Below, in pieces: positions 48,806-61,979 of a stretch of 64,000 nt of DNA. Location: assembly GCA_014898415.1 (NCBI GenBank), contig RCTD01000001.1, positions 1,550,001 through 1,614,000 on the forward strand, in the 5' to 3' direction. The notes below the pieces were generated by a model. It made no database searches and was not told where the DNA came from. It was given only the letters and a program-made list of their open reading frames with translations. Made by a program: the position numbers and the translations under genes. How positions within the stretch are numbered: position 1 is the first letter of the stretch; each line of letters starts with the position of its first letter. Origin of the DNA: Stromatinia cepivora. Taxonomy: Eukaryota > Ascomycota > Leotiomycetes > Helotiales > Sclerotiniaceae.

Positions 48806-49020
48806 TATCGGAATATGAATCATATATATAATAAGGATAATAAAAATGGTAAGGATTATATACACATTAGTACTTGTATAGTACCTCAGTATACATTATT
48901 ATATAGTTCTTCACCCTCTATAATTTCTAGCTCTCTAAGTAAATCAAAACGTATTAATAACCATAGAGTTCTATACGTTCGTTGATAAGCTTCACTTCCT
49001 CATATACAGTTATCCCGACA
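48806..49020 (+). repeat. 3' LTR of copia C2 (215 bp)
   Basis: Starts TATCGGAATATGAATC (G of TG lost to A) and ends TTATCCCGACA. The inner left half is mutated; the outer right half (CTATACGTTCGTTGATAAGC) is preserved. Seven bases longer than the 5' copy because of a difference near a GGTAAGGAT duplication. The following five bases, CAAAT, match those before 33813. Confidence 0.9.
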
Positions 49021-49025
49021 CAAAT

Positions 49026-50345
49026 TAAACTTATATTTCAGAATAATAATAAATATTATTCAATATTTCCAAAAACAATCTTTTACAATCTAATATCGAT
49101 ATAAAAACAGAATAACGAACTTTAATATATTGTAAAAAGAGTTTAAAGAATATATATATAATATAATATTAAACACAAACAATTAATAGTATTTAATTAT
49201 ATAATAAATAATTTATATTAAATAATAATCTATATAAAGTATAAATAGTTTTATAATATATTTCAATAATTTAGAAAAAGAAGTCGGATCTAGGGTAAGA
49301 GATATTTGAAAAGAATATTTTTTAATAGATCTATTTCTTTATATTACAAAAAGAATTTCGGAATTATTTTAATAATTCGAAGATAAAAACAAATTAATCA
49401 AATAAATATATTATTTAAAAATATAAATAAAATATATTATATAATAAATCTCTTCGATATATTTTATAATCGAAAACAAATTAATTCTTTTATATAATCA
49501 AATCATCCTTTCAATCTTTTTCAAAATAAATAATCTCAATAACAAAATAATTCATTATCGATTATCAATATATAATTATGATTTTAATATTTTAAATCTC
49601 TTTTAATAAAAAAAAAGATAAAGGAATTTCAAAGAAAGATTATCGAATATAGAAATTGCGATATTATTATTATTAATAATTGAATCATTATTCGAGAGAA
49701 TATATCAATCTATATATTTGTCAATGATATAAAAACGATTATTCTGTTTACAATTGTTTTATATATTTTTTATAAGATAATAACCAAGGAAACATTAGAA
49801 TTCAATAGTAATTTTAATTGTTTTAATAATTCTAAATCCTTAATAAAAGAAATACATTATTTTATTTATCGAAACAATTTTTAAGATTGATAATATTCCG
49901 ATGAAAATATACTATTTTATCGATTTTGAAATGCAAACGAATATTATTCAACAAAACAAATATATCGAATAAAATTGAATCTCTAATCCTGATAAAGGTA
50001 TTTCATTAATATCAATTAATAAAATTATATATCCTTTTATAATAATTATTAATTTATTATCGAAATAGTAAATAAATATAAGGAAAAAAGAATACATATT
50101 CATTAATTCATTATTACTATTTTAGATTTACTTAAAATCGATATTATTTTAGAGTTATTTTAATTTCAAATAATAAATCCAAATATTGATTAATAAACGA
50201 TTTTTTTCTGTTTCAAATCTATATTATAAAATTTGGAAATAATAATGATCAAAGAATTATAAAAAGAAATAAAGATTGAAATCAAAATCTATATTTTATT
50301 ATTTGAAATCTAATCAATTATTAAATCATTGTCAAATATTAGAAG
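49026..50345. other. AT-rich spacer between two inverted C2 copies
   Basis: 1.3 kb of extremely AT-rich DNA with no frame, repeat end or motif that I can assign. It is the original target sequence of C2 or an unrecognisable older element. Confidence 0.4.
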
Positions 50346-50560
50346 TGTCGGGACAATTGTATACGGGAAAGTGAAGCTTATCAACGAACGTAAAATACTC
50401 TTGATAATTAATACATTTTGATTTGTCTAAAGAGTTAGAATTTATAGAAGATAAAGAATTATATAATAATATATATCGAAACACTAATACAAACATTAGT
50501 AAGTATATGATTCTTACTATCCTTATCATTTTTATTATATATATAATTCATATTCCGATA
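50346..50560 (-). repeat. 3' LTR of the inverted C2 copy (215 bp)
   Basis: Begins TGTCGGGACAATTGTATACG (outer, preserved) and ends ATATTCCGATA (inner, mutated). Same length as 48806-49020. Confidence 0.88.
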
Positions 50561-51611
50561 TTGGCAACTTCTTTTAAAATCGAAGTATTATATACTTCAA
50601 AAATATATATACCCAACAAGTAAATATTTTTTCCAATTCTAATTCTCGTTTTGTTTTTTTGTTTGAATCAATTTATATATGAAATAATTATATATCCGAT
50701 GAACTAAATATATATCTATAATAGTTTTTGTTTTGTATTTATTTTTTAATTTCTATATTTATATCATTTTCTTTTCATTATATTTTGGTTTTTCTATTTA
50801 TTTTATAATCTTGATTTTAATTATATTATTCTTTATAAGATCTTTAAAAGCCTAATATAGTTTTGTTTTCATTATTATATTAATAGGATTAGATTCTTTA
50901 TTAATTTATTTGATTTCTATTATCTTTTTTGTTTATATGATTATTGTAAAGCTATTAAATCGATTATTAATCTTTTTTTTCGAGTTGAATTTAGTTTTGT
51001 AAGATAATTGTAAAATGATTTCGAATTTGTATATATGATTAATAGTACTTTTTGTTTTGATAATATATCTTTAATAATATTCTTGAGTATTGTATTAATA
51101 TCGAATTCTAAAATCATATTGTAAAGTTCTGATACTAATATATTTCTAATAATCCTTTTACATTTGATAAATGATTAATGAATTAGATTCGCTTTGTTGT
51201 TCTTATTCATTAATATAATAATATATCCGATTTGCAAGAATAGATTTCAATTATTAGTGAATAATATATTTATAAATATTATTAGTTTCAATAAATCGAA
51301 ATCGAATAATATGAATTTTAATCCTTTAATTGGATCATTCATTTGTCATTAGATTATTTTATTCATCAATTTTGTATTTTCTTTTTTGGAATTGATAATT
51401 TGAATAGCAAAAGAAAAAACGAATAATACTTTTAATTGATATATTATTGAAATATAAATTCCTTTTGTATATTGAATAATATATTGATTTTTTAGAGTTA
51501 TGCGTTTTTGAATTTTGCCTTTTGTATTATAAATATCGATTGATTATATTTTGATGAATTATAGATTTGTATACTGCTTTTTCAATTGATATAAATAGAA
51601 TTATCATTTAC

Positions 51612-52090
51612 TTAAATGATAATAATTTCGTTGAATTTGAAGGAGTTCTCAGATGATAAGGTTTCTTGATTCTTTATAAAAAAATTTATATTTTCGAGTT
51701 CTTTTTGTTTTTTATTTGTAAATATTTTATTAATTATAATGATTGTATTATTTATTTGAAATTCTATTAATCTAAATATTTCATTTTCTTGTTTGGTATA
51801 TATTAGATAGGGATTGTAAATTGATTGAATCATTTAAAATGTAATGAAGTGATGATTATGGTAAATACTGAATTAATGGTTTCTGGTTTTTGATATATTA
51901 TATAATGATTTGATTATTTGTAGTAATATTCCCTTTAGGAATTCCATTTCCTTAAATAATTGAATGTAGAATAATCATACTAAATTGAATACTGTTTATA
52001 TATAAATCTGAATAATATCTTTAATATATAAAGTTGTTTATATAATTGATTATAAGATAATTATAATATTTAGTATTAAATATTGATTTG
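51612..52090 (-). pseudogene. Copia RT fragment of the inverted C2 copy
   Basis: On the minus strand 51833-51612 reads IYNPYLIYTKQENEIFRLIE, IINKIFTNKKQKELENINFF and LSSENSFKFNEI, homologous to the RT end at 47241-47528 of C2. Upstream (to about 52.09 kb) further RT sequence is readable in pieces, so this copy lacks the gag-RT deletion of C2. Stops are frequent. Confidence 0.75.
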
Positions 52091-53355
52091 TTTATTAAAT
52101 TATAAATGATTATATTAATATTATTCTCTTTTCTATATTATTCTATATTTGAATTATAAATCTTGATTTTGGGAATACTTTTTTAATATCTTCGTTTTTG
52201 ATTTTATCAACGAATTTTGATTTGAATATTCATATGTTTTTTGGTATATTTATTTGTTATATGATTTCGAATATATTATTTTTTATTAAATTATTGATTC
52301 CTTTTATTTTTTATTTTTTATAGATTAATAGATTTTGAAATATATTGAATATCAATAAGTTTTTATTAAAGGTATCAGTAATATTTTCTTTTTCATTGTT
52401 TTAAAGATAAATAATTATATCTGATATTTTTGTTGTATTTTTAATGAAATATATTTCTATAGTTTTGATTGATATTGTATTGATTGTATTGTATAACGTT
52501 TTTATTGATGAAATGATTATTTGAAGGATATCAGGATTCGTTTTTGCTATGTTTTTTAAAATAGTTTTAAATTTCTTTTGGAAGATAGTTTTAAAGTTTT
52601 TTAAGAATGTTTTTGAAGGATTTATTCTATTGTAATGGGTTTTATTTATATGATAAGTTTTATTGATATTATTATTCGATTATATAAGGTTTCATTATTA
52701 TAAATCAAAAGATTATAAATCTATTAAGTAATTGAATTGTATAGATTTCGTTTTCGAATCGCAATAATATAAATAATCTTAGTTATTCAATAATTCGATT
52801 ATTTTCTTTTCTTTATATTTATATTTTTGAATTAATTGATAATTTATGAATTAAAATTATATTTAAATTGTTCCTTTGATTCAATATATCTATTATTTAT
52901 TTTTTAATTTGAAGTTTTTTAATCTCATTATTTATTCTCTTGATTATATTGAATCGTTATTGAATATTTGATATCGATAAATCGAATTTGTTCATTTATA
53001 AGTATACTCCGAATATTAAAAGAATAAATATAATTTCATTAAGATTAATAATATTATTGATTACTTTCATTACTATTTATAATACTGATTCTTTTATTAT
53101 TCTAATACCTTTAAATTCTTTCTCGATAATATTATATATATATCGAATGATTTGATAATAATATTTAACTATTCCAATCAATCAATATACTTCGATAAAT
53201 ATACTTTTCATAATGATTATCATCATTTCGATATATTATTTGAATTCTTTACTCATAAAATTTTTCCCAATATTATAGATAATATAATCTAATAAATTTA
53301 GATATATATCTATTTAGTATATTTTTAATTTATTCTATATATATATTATATTAAT

Positions 53356-53664
53356 TATCACGGGATAGTATGACTACAGAGCACTTTCATGGATCAGGGA
53401 ATAAATGGTACACGTGATTGGTAGAGTAAAAGAATTGAATGACTTGCTCTTGATTATATGAATCAAGAGCTGTATATATAGAACAAATGAATGGTTATCT
53501 AATCGATATATACCTTAATTAGACTAGATCTTTGTTTATTAGTATATCAGGATCACCTTATCAATCAGAAAGATTGGTAAGGTCTAGAAGATCCTTCATT
53601 CCGATTAGAAAATATACTCTTGATCCTTTATAAGATACAGGAGATCGTAGGGCTTTCCATAACA
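53356..53664 (-). repeat. 3' LTR of copia E (about 309 bp)
   Basis: On the plus strand it reads TATCACGGGATAGTATGAC to GGCTTTCCATAACA; the termini are CA (now TA) and TG in minus orientation. The inner border could be two bases further right (53666). It is less AT-rich than its surroundings throughout and carries CACGTG at 53411-53416. Only one copy is in the window, so the length is inferred from termini and the polypurine tract. Confidence 0.72.
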
Positions 53665-53674
53665 CACCCCCCAG

Positions 53675-55560
53675 ATCGAAAGACGATCTGAAACAAATGG
53701 AAAGATATAGAAAATAGCAATTCATTTGATTTATAAAGAAATATACAAGGCAATTATAGATAGATATCAACAAAAAAATAATATAACGTATAAACCTGAA
53801 ATGATCCTGGTATTATTGGAATGGAGAAGAATTTGATTATATATAAATTATAAATATCTCCTGGTTTTCGGTTTGCTACCTGCGATATTCTTCGAAATCA
53901 AGATTTTGAACAATAAAAAGAAAGTTTTCTATTGGGAGAGTATAGGAGAATGATCGATCTTATGGTGTAGCAATTAAGAATGCTTATAATTGCTAAACTA
54001 CAGTATATTGATTGTAATGGCGAAATAAAATGAATGAATTTTTAAAGGTATATAGATCCTCTTTTTGTATTCTCGTTTTTTATTTTAATCAAGTTCTTAT
54101 TAATCATTATTATACCTAAGATTTCGGGATCTAAAAAGGCTAAACAAACGAATCTTAATTATATTAAGCAAATAATGATTGAGAAGAAAGCTTTAAGAAA
54201 GTCGAATACGAAAAAAGACCCCAGTATTTCTTCGAAGGATCAATAAATTGAGCAGAGAGAATTAATGAATCCAGTACAGATATCGAACTAAGATATCGAT
54301 CTTTGGGAATATGATTTAACTAGATTTGTTTCTAGAATGATATATAATTATCTATTTCAGAAATTACTTCCTTTTATCGAAAAAACTGCTATTTGTTATA
54401 ATCAATTGTCTATTATAGATCCAAATAGTAATTTGAAGATAGATTTTGTTCTTGAATCCTGTTATATAATTAAAAGATTTTATTAATCCTATATTTGTAG
54501 TTTTCGAGGTAAAAATTGTTCGATAAAAAAGAGAAAAGAAGAAAATTTTCTTTATTTAATAATAATAATCCATTCAATTTTTCAACACTAAGTTTTTCGG
54601 ATAATAAATTAAATAAAGAAGAGAAAGAAAAAAGATTGTTGAAATTTACTGGCTTTTTAGTTAAAACAAGAAATGAGAGGAATTGTAGAGAAAAGAATAA
54701 TCATTTATATATTTGATACATGAAATTGTTGATTATTAAGAGATATAATTTCTATAGCAAATACTTTGTTGATTCTTCCAAGCCGAATAATCGCCGGTAT
54801 TAGAATTATAATATTCATTTATATACTTCTTTACTAACTTTTCTTCATCCTTTGATAGATTATTATATCATTATTTATTAACAAAATTCGAAAATAAGTT
54901 CTTTGTTCACTCTCTATTTTCATAATATATTGATCATTAATTATATAATCCAAATAGGGATATAAAATCGTGATAAAAGTAATATTAAAGATCGAGGAGA
55001 AAAGAGAAATTGTTCCTTTGCCTTTATATTATTGTTCCCCTTCTCCTCACTGTATTATTCATTAGAGTCCTTGAAAGACTAAATAAAAGAAGTATATCAT
55101 GATTTTGAAGAACGATAATAAAAATGAGAGAGAAAGAATGATAAAGAAGAAAAGGAGAAAGAAACAGATAATATATCCGAAGAAAAAAGAAAGAAGGGAT
55201 AATCTTTTAGTTTCTGTAATACCAATGGTATCGATAATTTCGATTGCTTCAATTGTTCCTTATTCATTTCATTGTCTATTACAAATAATCCTGAAGCTTT
55301 TTTATTTGAATTTCAAATTATTAAGTTTAAAAAGAAGTTTATCCTTTTTCGAGGAAAGGAAAATGAAGAAAGAAGGAATGATCAGCTTTAATTGTTCTTT
55401 GTTTCCCAATGGATATAGAATATATAAATTGGAGCGCATTGTAGAAAAGTATAATGATCTAGGATATTAAATAGGACTCATTCTATTTATATCAAAGGGA
55501 AGAATTATAAATTCCAGATTATCGTTATTCAAGTTTTATAATTCAGATTGTTATTATTCA
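53675..55560. other. Unassigned AT-rich segment in element E
   Basis: Nearly 1.9 kb between the E polypurine tract and its RNase H. Plus-strand frames at 54516-54716 and 55099-55470 (123 codons, Lys/Arg-rich start, then a hydrophobic run VSVIPMVSIISIASIVPYSF) have no family resemblance that I recognise. It may be another nested insertion; I find no terminal repeats. Confidence 0.35.
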
Positions 55561-55599
55561 AGTTTTATAATCCTATCGCTTATATCTTATAGATTGAAA

Positions 55600-58210
55600 A
55601 GAGATCGGAAGTATTCGAACTTTTGTTTTGTGAGGTTTTTAATGAATCTATCAATAATCATATCGATGGTTGGTAGATAGATTATATAAAAGTTCCCTTT
55701 TGAATATACTTAATATAATTTATATATTTTGGATATCAATATAATATAGTTTCGTAATGATCTGCTTGTTTTCATCGATTACCAATCTGATCGCTTGTTA
55801 ATTATCGCAGAAGATTATTATAAATTCTTTCATTACTAGATCGATTTCCTTTAAAAAATATAAAATTGCTATGGTTTCTTTTGATATACATTTGATTCCG
55901 AGAAACTTTGTTTCGATAATCGAGATAATCATAGTATCTTGTTTTGAAGCTTTCTATATAATTAAGTCATCGAAAAGGGATATAATATACCCTTAAAATG
56001 ATCGATAAATATTTAGATCATTTGTAAAAGAAATGTTTGAGAAGACAAAAAATTATAGTATTTGATCATCATTATATTGGATTATGAGATACCTTGTATT
56101 CTATAGATATTGTAAATAATAATCGATAGCTTTTATATAATCGCTTAATAAATTAATCAAATAATAATTCAGTTATAAAGCAATGAATGATATATCCGCT
56201 TTTATAATAATTGCAGTATATAATATCGATTTTATTTTCTTTTAATATATTTTTATAATATATATAGGAGCTTGACCCTGATTTTTCCGAAATACTATTA
56301 TTGGGAATAGAATATTTATTGTTCTATTTGTTGTTTTGAATTTCTTAGTAATCTTTTTAATGTATATATTATAGATTAGTTATAACTTTTTTTTGGATCG
56401 ATTATAAAGTATATATATATTTAAAAATCATTTAATATTTCCTAGGTCTTGTAGCTTATATACAACTTTGATTCCTTTAATGATCTTTGTAATAGTTAAT
56501 TCGTTTTTCTTATAATAAATGATCTGAATATTGTTTATAAAGAAAAGAATTATAATAATATACTTTGAGTTAATATATAAATATGGTTCCTTTTTGTATT
56601 ATACCAATTCTAGCTTTTCGAATATCCGAATGAAATCCCTAAATTATATAGCTGAGGAATCTTATAGATTATATAAGATTCGATCGATTATAATATTTTT
56701 GTTTGAGATTTTGTATCCATCAAATAAATAGTATATAATTAAGGTACCAAAAAGATTGTATAGAGTATTGATAAAGATATTGATTATATTATATTACTTA
56801 GTTTCGAAATCGTATTTAGTAACAATTGCTATTATAATTCGGAATAATCGATTTACTAATATAATGGCATAAATAATCTCAATAGTACTTTTAATCTAAA
56901 GATCTCCTTGTATTATTAAATATAAACGATAATGAATAATTAAACCTTGATTATTGTATTTATATATAAACACTTATTAAAAAGAGATTGATTTTGTAAA
57001 TTCCGATCCAGAATCGATTTTACACTAGATTTTCCTAGTTTTAAGATTATCAATCTCAAGATTATAATCTTATTTGAATCAATATTCTATTTGATGATCT
57101 TTTAATTAATAATAGAAACAAAGTAATTTTGGAGTTATAAATATATGAATTCGAGAAAGTGGTATTATCTATAATCTATTGATTGTAGACCAAATAGAAG
57201 ACAATAATGGTTTTGTTTTAATTTCAACAATAATTATATTATAAATTATTACAAATTGAGAATACTTCTTTATATTGTTCATTCTTTATTGATCAGATTA
57301 GAATATAGAATGAAAATTGTTCAAATGGAGTAATTCTATTGAATCTATTCTTTAAAATATAATGATTCCTATATAAAATCTAGTATTAGGGTTGTTTCTT
57401 TAATGACATTGTTATATATACAATTATCTTTATATATATACTAATTACTTTAAAATATAAAAGTCAGATGACTCCTGGAAAAGAGATGATTTCGAATAAT
57501 AATTATATAATTGAAACTCAAACAGATTAATCTAAACCCTAAGTATTTCAATTCTTATAATACAAACTTTTTTAAACATCTATTCGAAATTATGAGTCTA
57601 CAAATTCTCTATAAATCGATCAAATGAATATATAGGATATAACAATCTTTATAATAATTGGATTTCCTTTACAAAATATTTTAATTGATCATTTTAATAT
57701 ATATACTTCTTTTTGGAGTATTAAGATTGATCGATTGAAGCAGTCTTTGAATCACTTTTATATACACCACAAGGAACTTCGATAATATAATTAATAGATT
57801 TATATTCTATTTTCTTTATATCAATTTATTCGATAAAATCGGGATCTGTATTATCATTACAAATATCTTTTTGAACAATATTAATATCTTTATTTATAAG
57901 ATATAATTATTTTTCAATAAAAGAATTGGCTTTATAAGATATAATTATTTTTCAATAAAAGAATTGGCTTCTCCGATTTCTTCAATAAGAAAATTAATTA
58001 GTATTTGTATATCTTTATTATATACCTTATTCTTATTATCTAAAAAATTGAATAGATTGAATAATTCTAGATCGATTTCTTTATTCCTATTATCACTTTC
58101 TAGATCTATATTTGCCCTCGAAATCAATTCGTTTATAAATAATAGATCTGAAATACATTTAATAGATAAATTAAAAGCTTTTCGATTTATAAAAATAGAT
58201 AAATAAATGA
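55600..58210 (-). pseudogene. RT and RNase H of copia E, disrupted
   Basis: RNase H on the minus strand reads MIISIIETKFLGIKCISKET (near 55.9 kb), then IIFCDN before a stop and IDMIIDRFIKNLTKQKFEYF (near 55.64 kb), matching the copia DNQ-to-terminus region. RT's end is near 56.45 kb (KLQDLGNIK) and its N-terminal part at 58127-57945. The frame is broken by many stops. Confidence 0.75.
57895..57972. repeat. 38-bp tandem duplication
   Basis: Two exact successive copies of a 38-bp unit beginning TATAAGATATAATTATTTTT and ending AAAGAATTGGCTT. It interrupts the RT pseudogene of E. Two exact copies in a heavily mutated element imply that the duplication is younger than the mutations. Confidence 0.95.
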
Positions 58211-58216
58211 AATCGT

Positions 58217-58382
58217 TGTTAGAAATGAGGCCATCATAGGATTAGAATTGAGGTCACGTGATCACAATGGTGCACAGACCATATTTGGGAATAATTTCAA
58301 TTCTACTTCTATTAGAATAATAGATCCTTAGTTCAATCTATATAATCAACAATACTACTACTTCCTGTACCAAAAGTTAATA
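58217..58382 (+). repeat. 5' LTR of copia C1 (166 bp)
   Basis: Outer left part TGTTAGAAATGAGGCCATC and GGTCACGTGATCAC is preserved; the inner end is CCTGTACCAAAAGTTAATA, with two transitions in CTGYAYC and CA changed to TA. CACGTG is at 58255-58260. Confidence 0.95.
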
Positions 58383-61300
58383 GATTATGAAATTTGGTTG
58401 TATAATAATAATTAGAAAGCAAAGCAAATCGAAAAAGGATTAGTATAGCTAATAGGGATGAAATGGAATGGAAATTAGAATTTTCATATAATATCATTGA
58501 AGTAGAGTTGAAATACGATAATATAGTTTATAATTTATAATATTACAGACCAAAATAAGGAGCAATTTGTATAATACCGATATAGAATTATAGCAAAAGC
58601 GAAGAGCAAGTTCGTATAACTATAAGAAAATATATTATAATATGATTTTACGAATTTTCTTATTGTTTTGTTTTTATATTTCTTTATTATTCTGAATCTA
58701 TTTGTTGTATATTTTTTAAGATTGTTTTAAAAACCTAAAGATTATTTTTGATATTTATTAAACAATAAGAAACTTTTATAATATCGGAATCAAATAATTC
58801 TTCGAAATTTGATTAAAACAATTATAAGTGATGGCTCAAATAAATAAAGATATAATTAAAAGGGAAAAAATAGTTTTATATAATTGATCAAATATTGAAC
58901 AAATATATATAGATTACAGAACCCAATATAGTATTTGTTTATAAAAGTAATAATCGTATATATTACAATATCGAGTTGAAATCGGAATATTTAAAGGACA
59001 AAGTGAATACATTATCATATATTTGTATAACATTCAATAATGATGATGAAGCCTTCACCAACGAATATTCAATAGTATATATATTCTAAAGATATCTTAA
59101 ATCGAAATATATCAGAATCAATACAATTATAACTAATATATATATAACAATGATCCAGAACTTCAAATTTCAATTCGATATTCATCCCGATATAATTATT
59201 ATTGAAGTTTGAAATAAATTAAAAGAGTATAAAAGGAAATTAAGGGTTATAAATAAAAGTTATTGATTAGTATATCAAGATACTGTTTTATTTTTGATTT
59301 TAATATATAATCTTCTAATCGATTATCAAGGAATAATGGATATATTGAATATCCAAATCAGTCTTAATATTAACGATAAAATCAAACATTTGTAGGTTAA
59401 AGAATTTCATTTTAAGGATAGATCAGAATAAACGCAAATTACGAAAGAATCTAGATATACTTTTCGATATTAAGAATCAGATTTCGAGACTTTAAATAAT
59501 ATTTATGATTTATATCAAAAAAAAGGTTTTTATATACGAGATTGTTTGTATTTAATATAAACTAGTAAATTTCTTTGTAGTTATCTTTATTACCCAAAAA
59601 GAAGGGAATTATTGAATTCGAAGAAGATTTATTTTAATAAGAAAGATCAAGTATATCTTATTAATAATATCTCTGAATCAGATTTCGATATTGAGGATAT
59701 AATAAAGAAAAATTATAATTTAATAAAAGAAATTATTAATAAAATTTCCTTTAACAAATAATATATTGATATAAGCATTTCTTTATATATATCTGATCAA
59801 TTTTTATTATTTAGATTAATAAACTTTATTATCAAATGAAGAATAAAGATTGATGGGGGGGTAATATATTATTGTTATTAGAGTTTAATGGATATAATAT
59901 ACAAAGATAATTTTAAGATACTATTTTCAAATATGTTATATATATTAGGACTAAAAGTAAATTTATTGTTAGAAAAAAGAATCTGCGAAATAAAGTTATA
60001 AAGGGAATTCAATTTTTATTATATATATTTCAAGAAGGATAATAAGAAAGTTATTCGTATTAGAATATAAGATAGAATATATATGGTTTTATATATAATC
60101 AAAGGATACAAGGATATAGTTTTCTGTTCGAATGTATATTAAAATAATTAGGAAAAAGGCTTTTTTTCAAAGATAATCGATAGTATCAAAGATATCGATA
60201 ACAAATTAATATTCAAAGAGAAAAAGAGATATTTATTATAGTATCGAAAATTCAATCATCTAGGTCCAAATAAGATTAAGAATCTATATAAAGTATTCAA
60301 TATAATTAAACTAATAAAGATTCCAATTGAATTAAATATTTGCGAAATATATATACTCATTAAAATAATCAATTATATTCTAAGGCAATTGAGTCTGCAT
60401 AAATCAAAGAGGTTCGAACTTATATATTTCGATATTATAGAATCTTTTTTAAAATCGATTTAAGGGAATCGTTATTTTATATTGATTATCGATAATTGTA
60501 TAAAAATAAATTGAATTATATTATTTAAATAAAAAGATGATACAATTCAAACATTGAAAATTTGGAAAAAAGAGATGGAATTGATTATTAAAGAAAAGAT
60601 CATTACAATTAGAATTAATAATATATTGGAACTCCTATAAACTATTCATAAATAATTATCAGGTATATAATCCGAAATTATAACAATTGCTTCTTTACAT
60701 TAAAACAAATCTATAAAATGAAATATAAGGATTACAAAAATAGATATAAAAACAATATTAAAAGAAACTGGATTATTATTAAAGTTTTAAAACGAAATTA
60801 TAAAGTATAATATTTATACCAGGAACTGCATCAATATTGATTTTAATATAAATGAAATAAATTGATCCTTTATAAAAGCTTTTATAAATACAATATCAAA
60901 TATAAAGATATATAAAATTTGGAGAAGCAAATATTATATTTATATTAATCCCAAGATTATTCCGAAAGGACAAAGATATAATAAGTTGCAGGACACTTCA
61001 AGAATTAATATATTCTTAGGATATTTAAAAATTATAAACAAATATATCAAAATGTATTCTCTAGAATTAGATTATACATTTCGATCAAATAGAATAATTA
61101 TAAATAAATCTTATTAAAAAGGAGATTTGGATCTTAAATTAAGAAATTGTGAATTAGGTTTATAAGGAATAAAGAATGTAAAACTAGATCGAAGATTTCG
61201 TAATAGACCAATAGCAAATAAAGTATTTTTTCTATCTTTGATATCTTCTTTATTTTTAATATTAAATATGATATCTGTATTACCTTTGTTTCAAGTGTTC

Positions 61301-61979
61301 TCTTTAATATATATTATATTAAATTTAATGATTGTATTAAGTACCTCAATTGTTAAATTGAAATCAGGTAAATTAAATATATTAATATTAATATACAATA
61401 AAGATGAAGATGATAATATCCAAAAGACAAATCAAGAATCTTTTTCCAAGGATATTTTAAATATCGAATTTATTATTCTAAAGGTTCTAATTCAAGAATC
61501 AACTTTTATAAACTCTGAATTTGTACCGGAAGCAAAATTTAAGATTATTTTAAATTTTGCTAATAAATCCATTTCAGTAGGATCAGAAAACGAAGTAAAT
61601 CCATAATCGTCTAAGATTGAACAAAAGAATGTAATGGATCTTAAAGACAAACCTTCAAAATATCTAATACGAAAACGGAAAAGAGATATAGAACAAGATC
61701 CTGAAGGAGAATAGGAAAACAAGATTATAAGGGTATTGATTGCAATATCTATATAGACCAAAACTTAAAAGAGTATAGAATATATTATAATTATAATCCT
61801 AATTATTTATAAAATAGATTCTTATATCAAAGATAAGATTGTTTCAAATTTCATGATTTTGTTAATAGATATAGATAATATAGAAAATATAATATATCCA
61901 GCCAAAAAAGTTCTGAAAATCAAAATATCAAGAATTTATAAGAAAGTAATATCGAATCAAAAATACTCTGAAAAATGAA

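Larger units (their letters stand above)
33813..49020 (+). mobile_element. Ty1/copia element C2, split by gypsy B and a solo LTR
   Basis: LTRs at 33813-34020 and 48806-49020 are in the same orientation and flanked by identical CAAAT (33808-33812 and 49021-49025), so they are the two ends of one insertion. Gypsy B with its CTAAT duplication (11,116 bp) and a solo gypsy LTR with ATATT (287 bp) lie inside. Removing them leaves about 3.8 kb, short for a copia element and in line with an internal deletion joining gag to the end of the reverse transcriptase. The RNase H part is readable to about 48.3 kb. Non-autonomous already before RIP, I infer. Confidence 0.85.
50346..53355 (-). mobile_element. 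Second copia C2-family copy, inverted, 5'-truncated
   Basis: The 215-bp LTR at 50346-50560 is the inverted counterpart of 48806-49020, and the sequence to its right (to about 50730) mirrors the C2 interior left of 48806, so this is the 3' end of a minus-strand copy, tail to tail with C2. RT remains near 51.6-52.1 kb. A matching 5' LTR is not found before element E begins at 53356, so the copy appears truncated there; the right border is approximate. The bases left of the LTR (AGAAG) have no partner in the window. Confidence 0.75.

Noticed and set aside
55099..55470. 123-codon frame as a possible host gene
   Set aside because: AT-rich codon use, a Lys/Arg-rich low-complexity start and no family resemblance; kept only as an unexplained segment.
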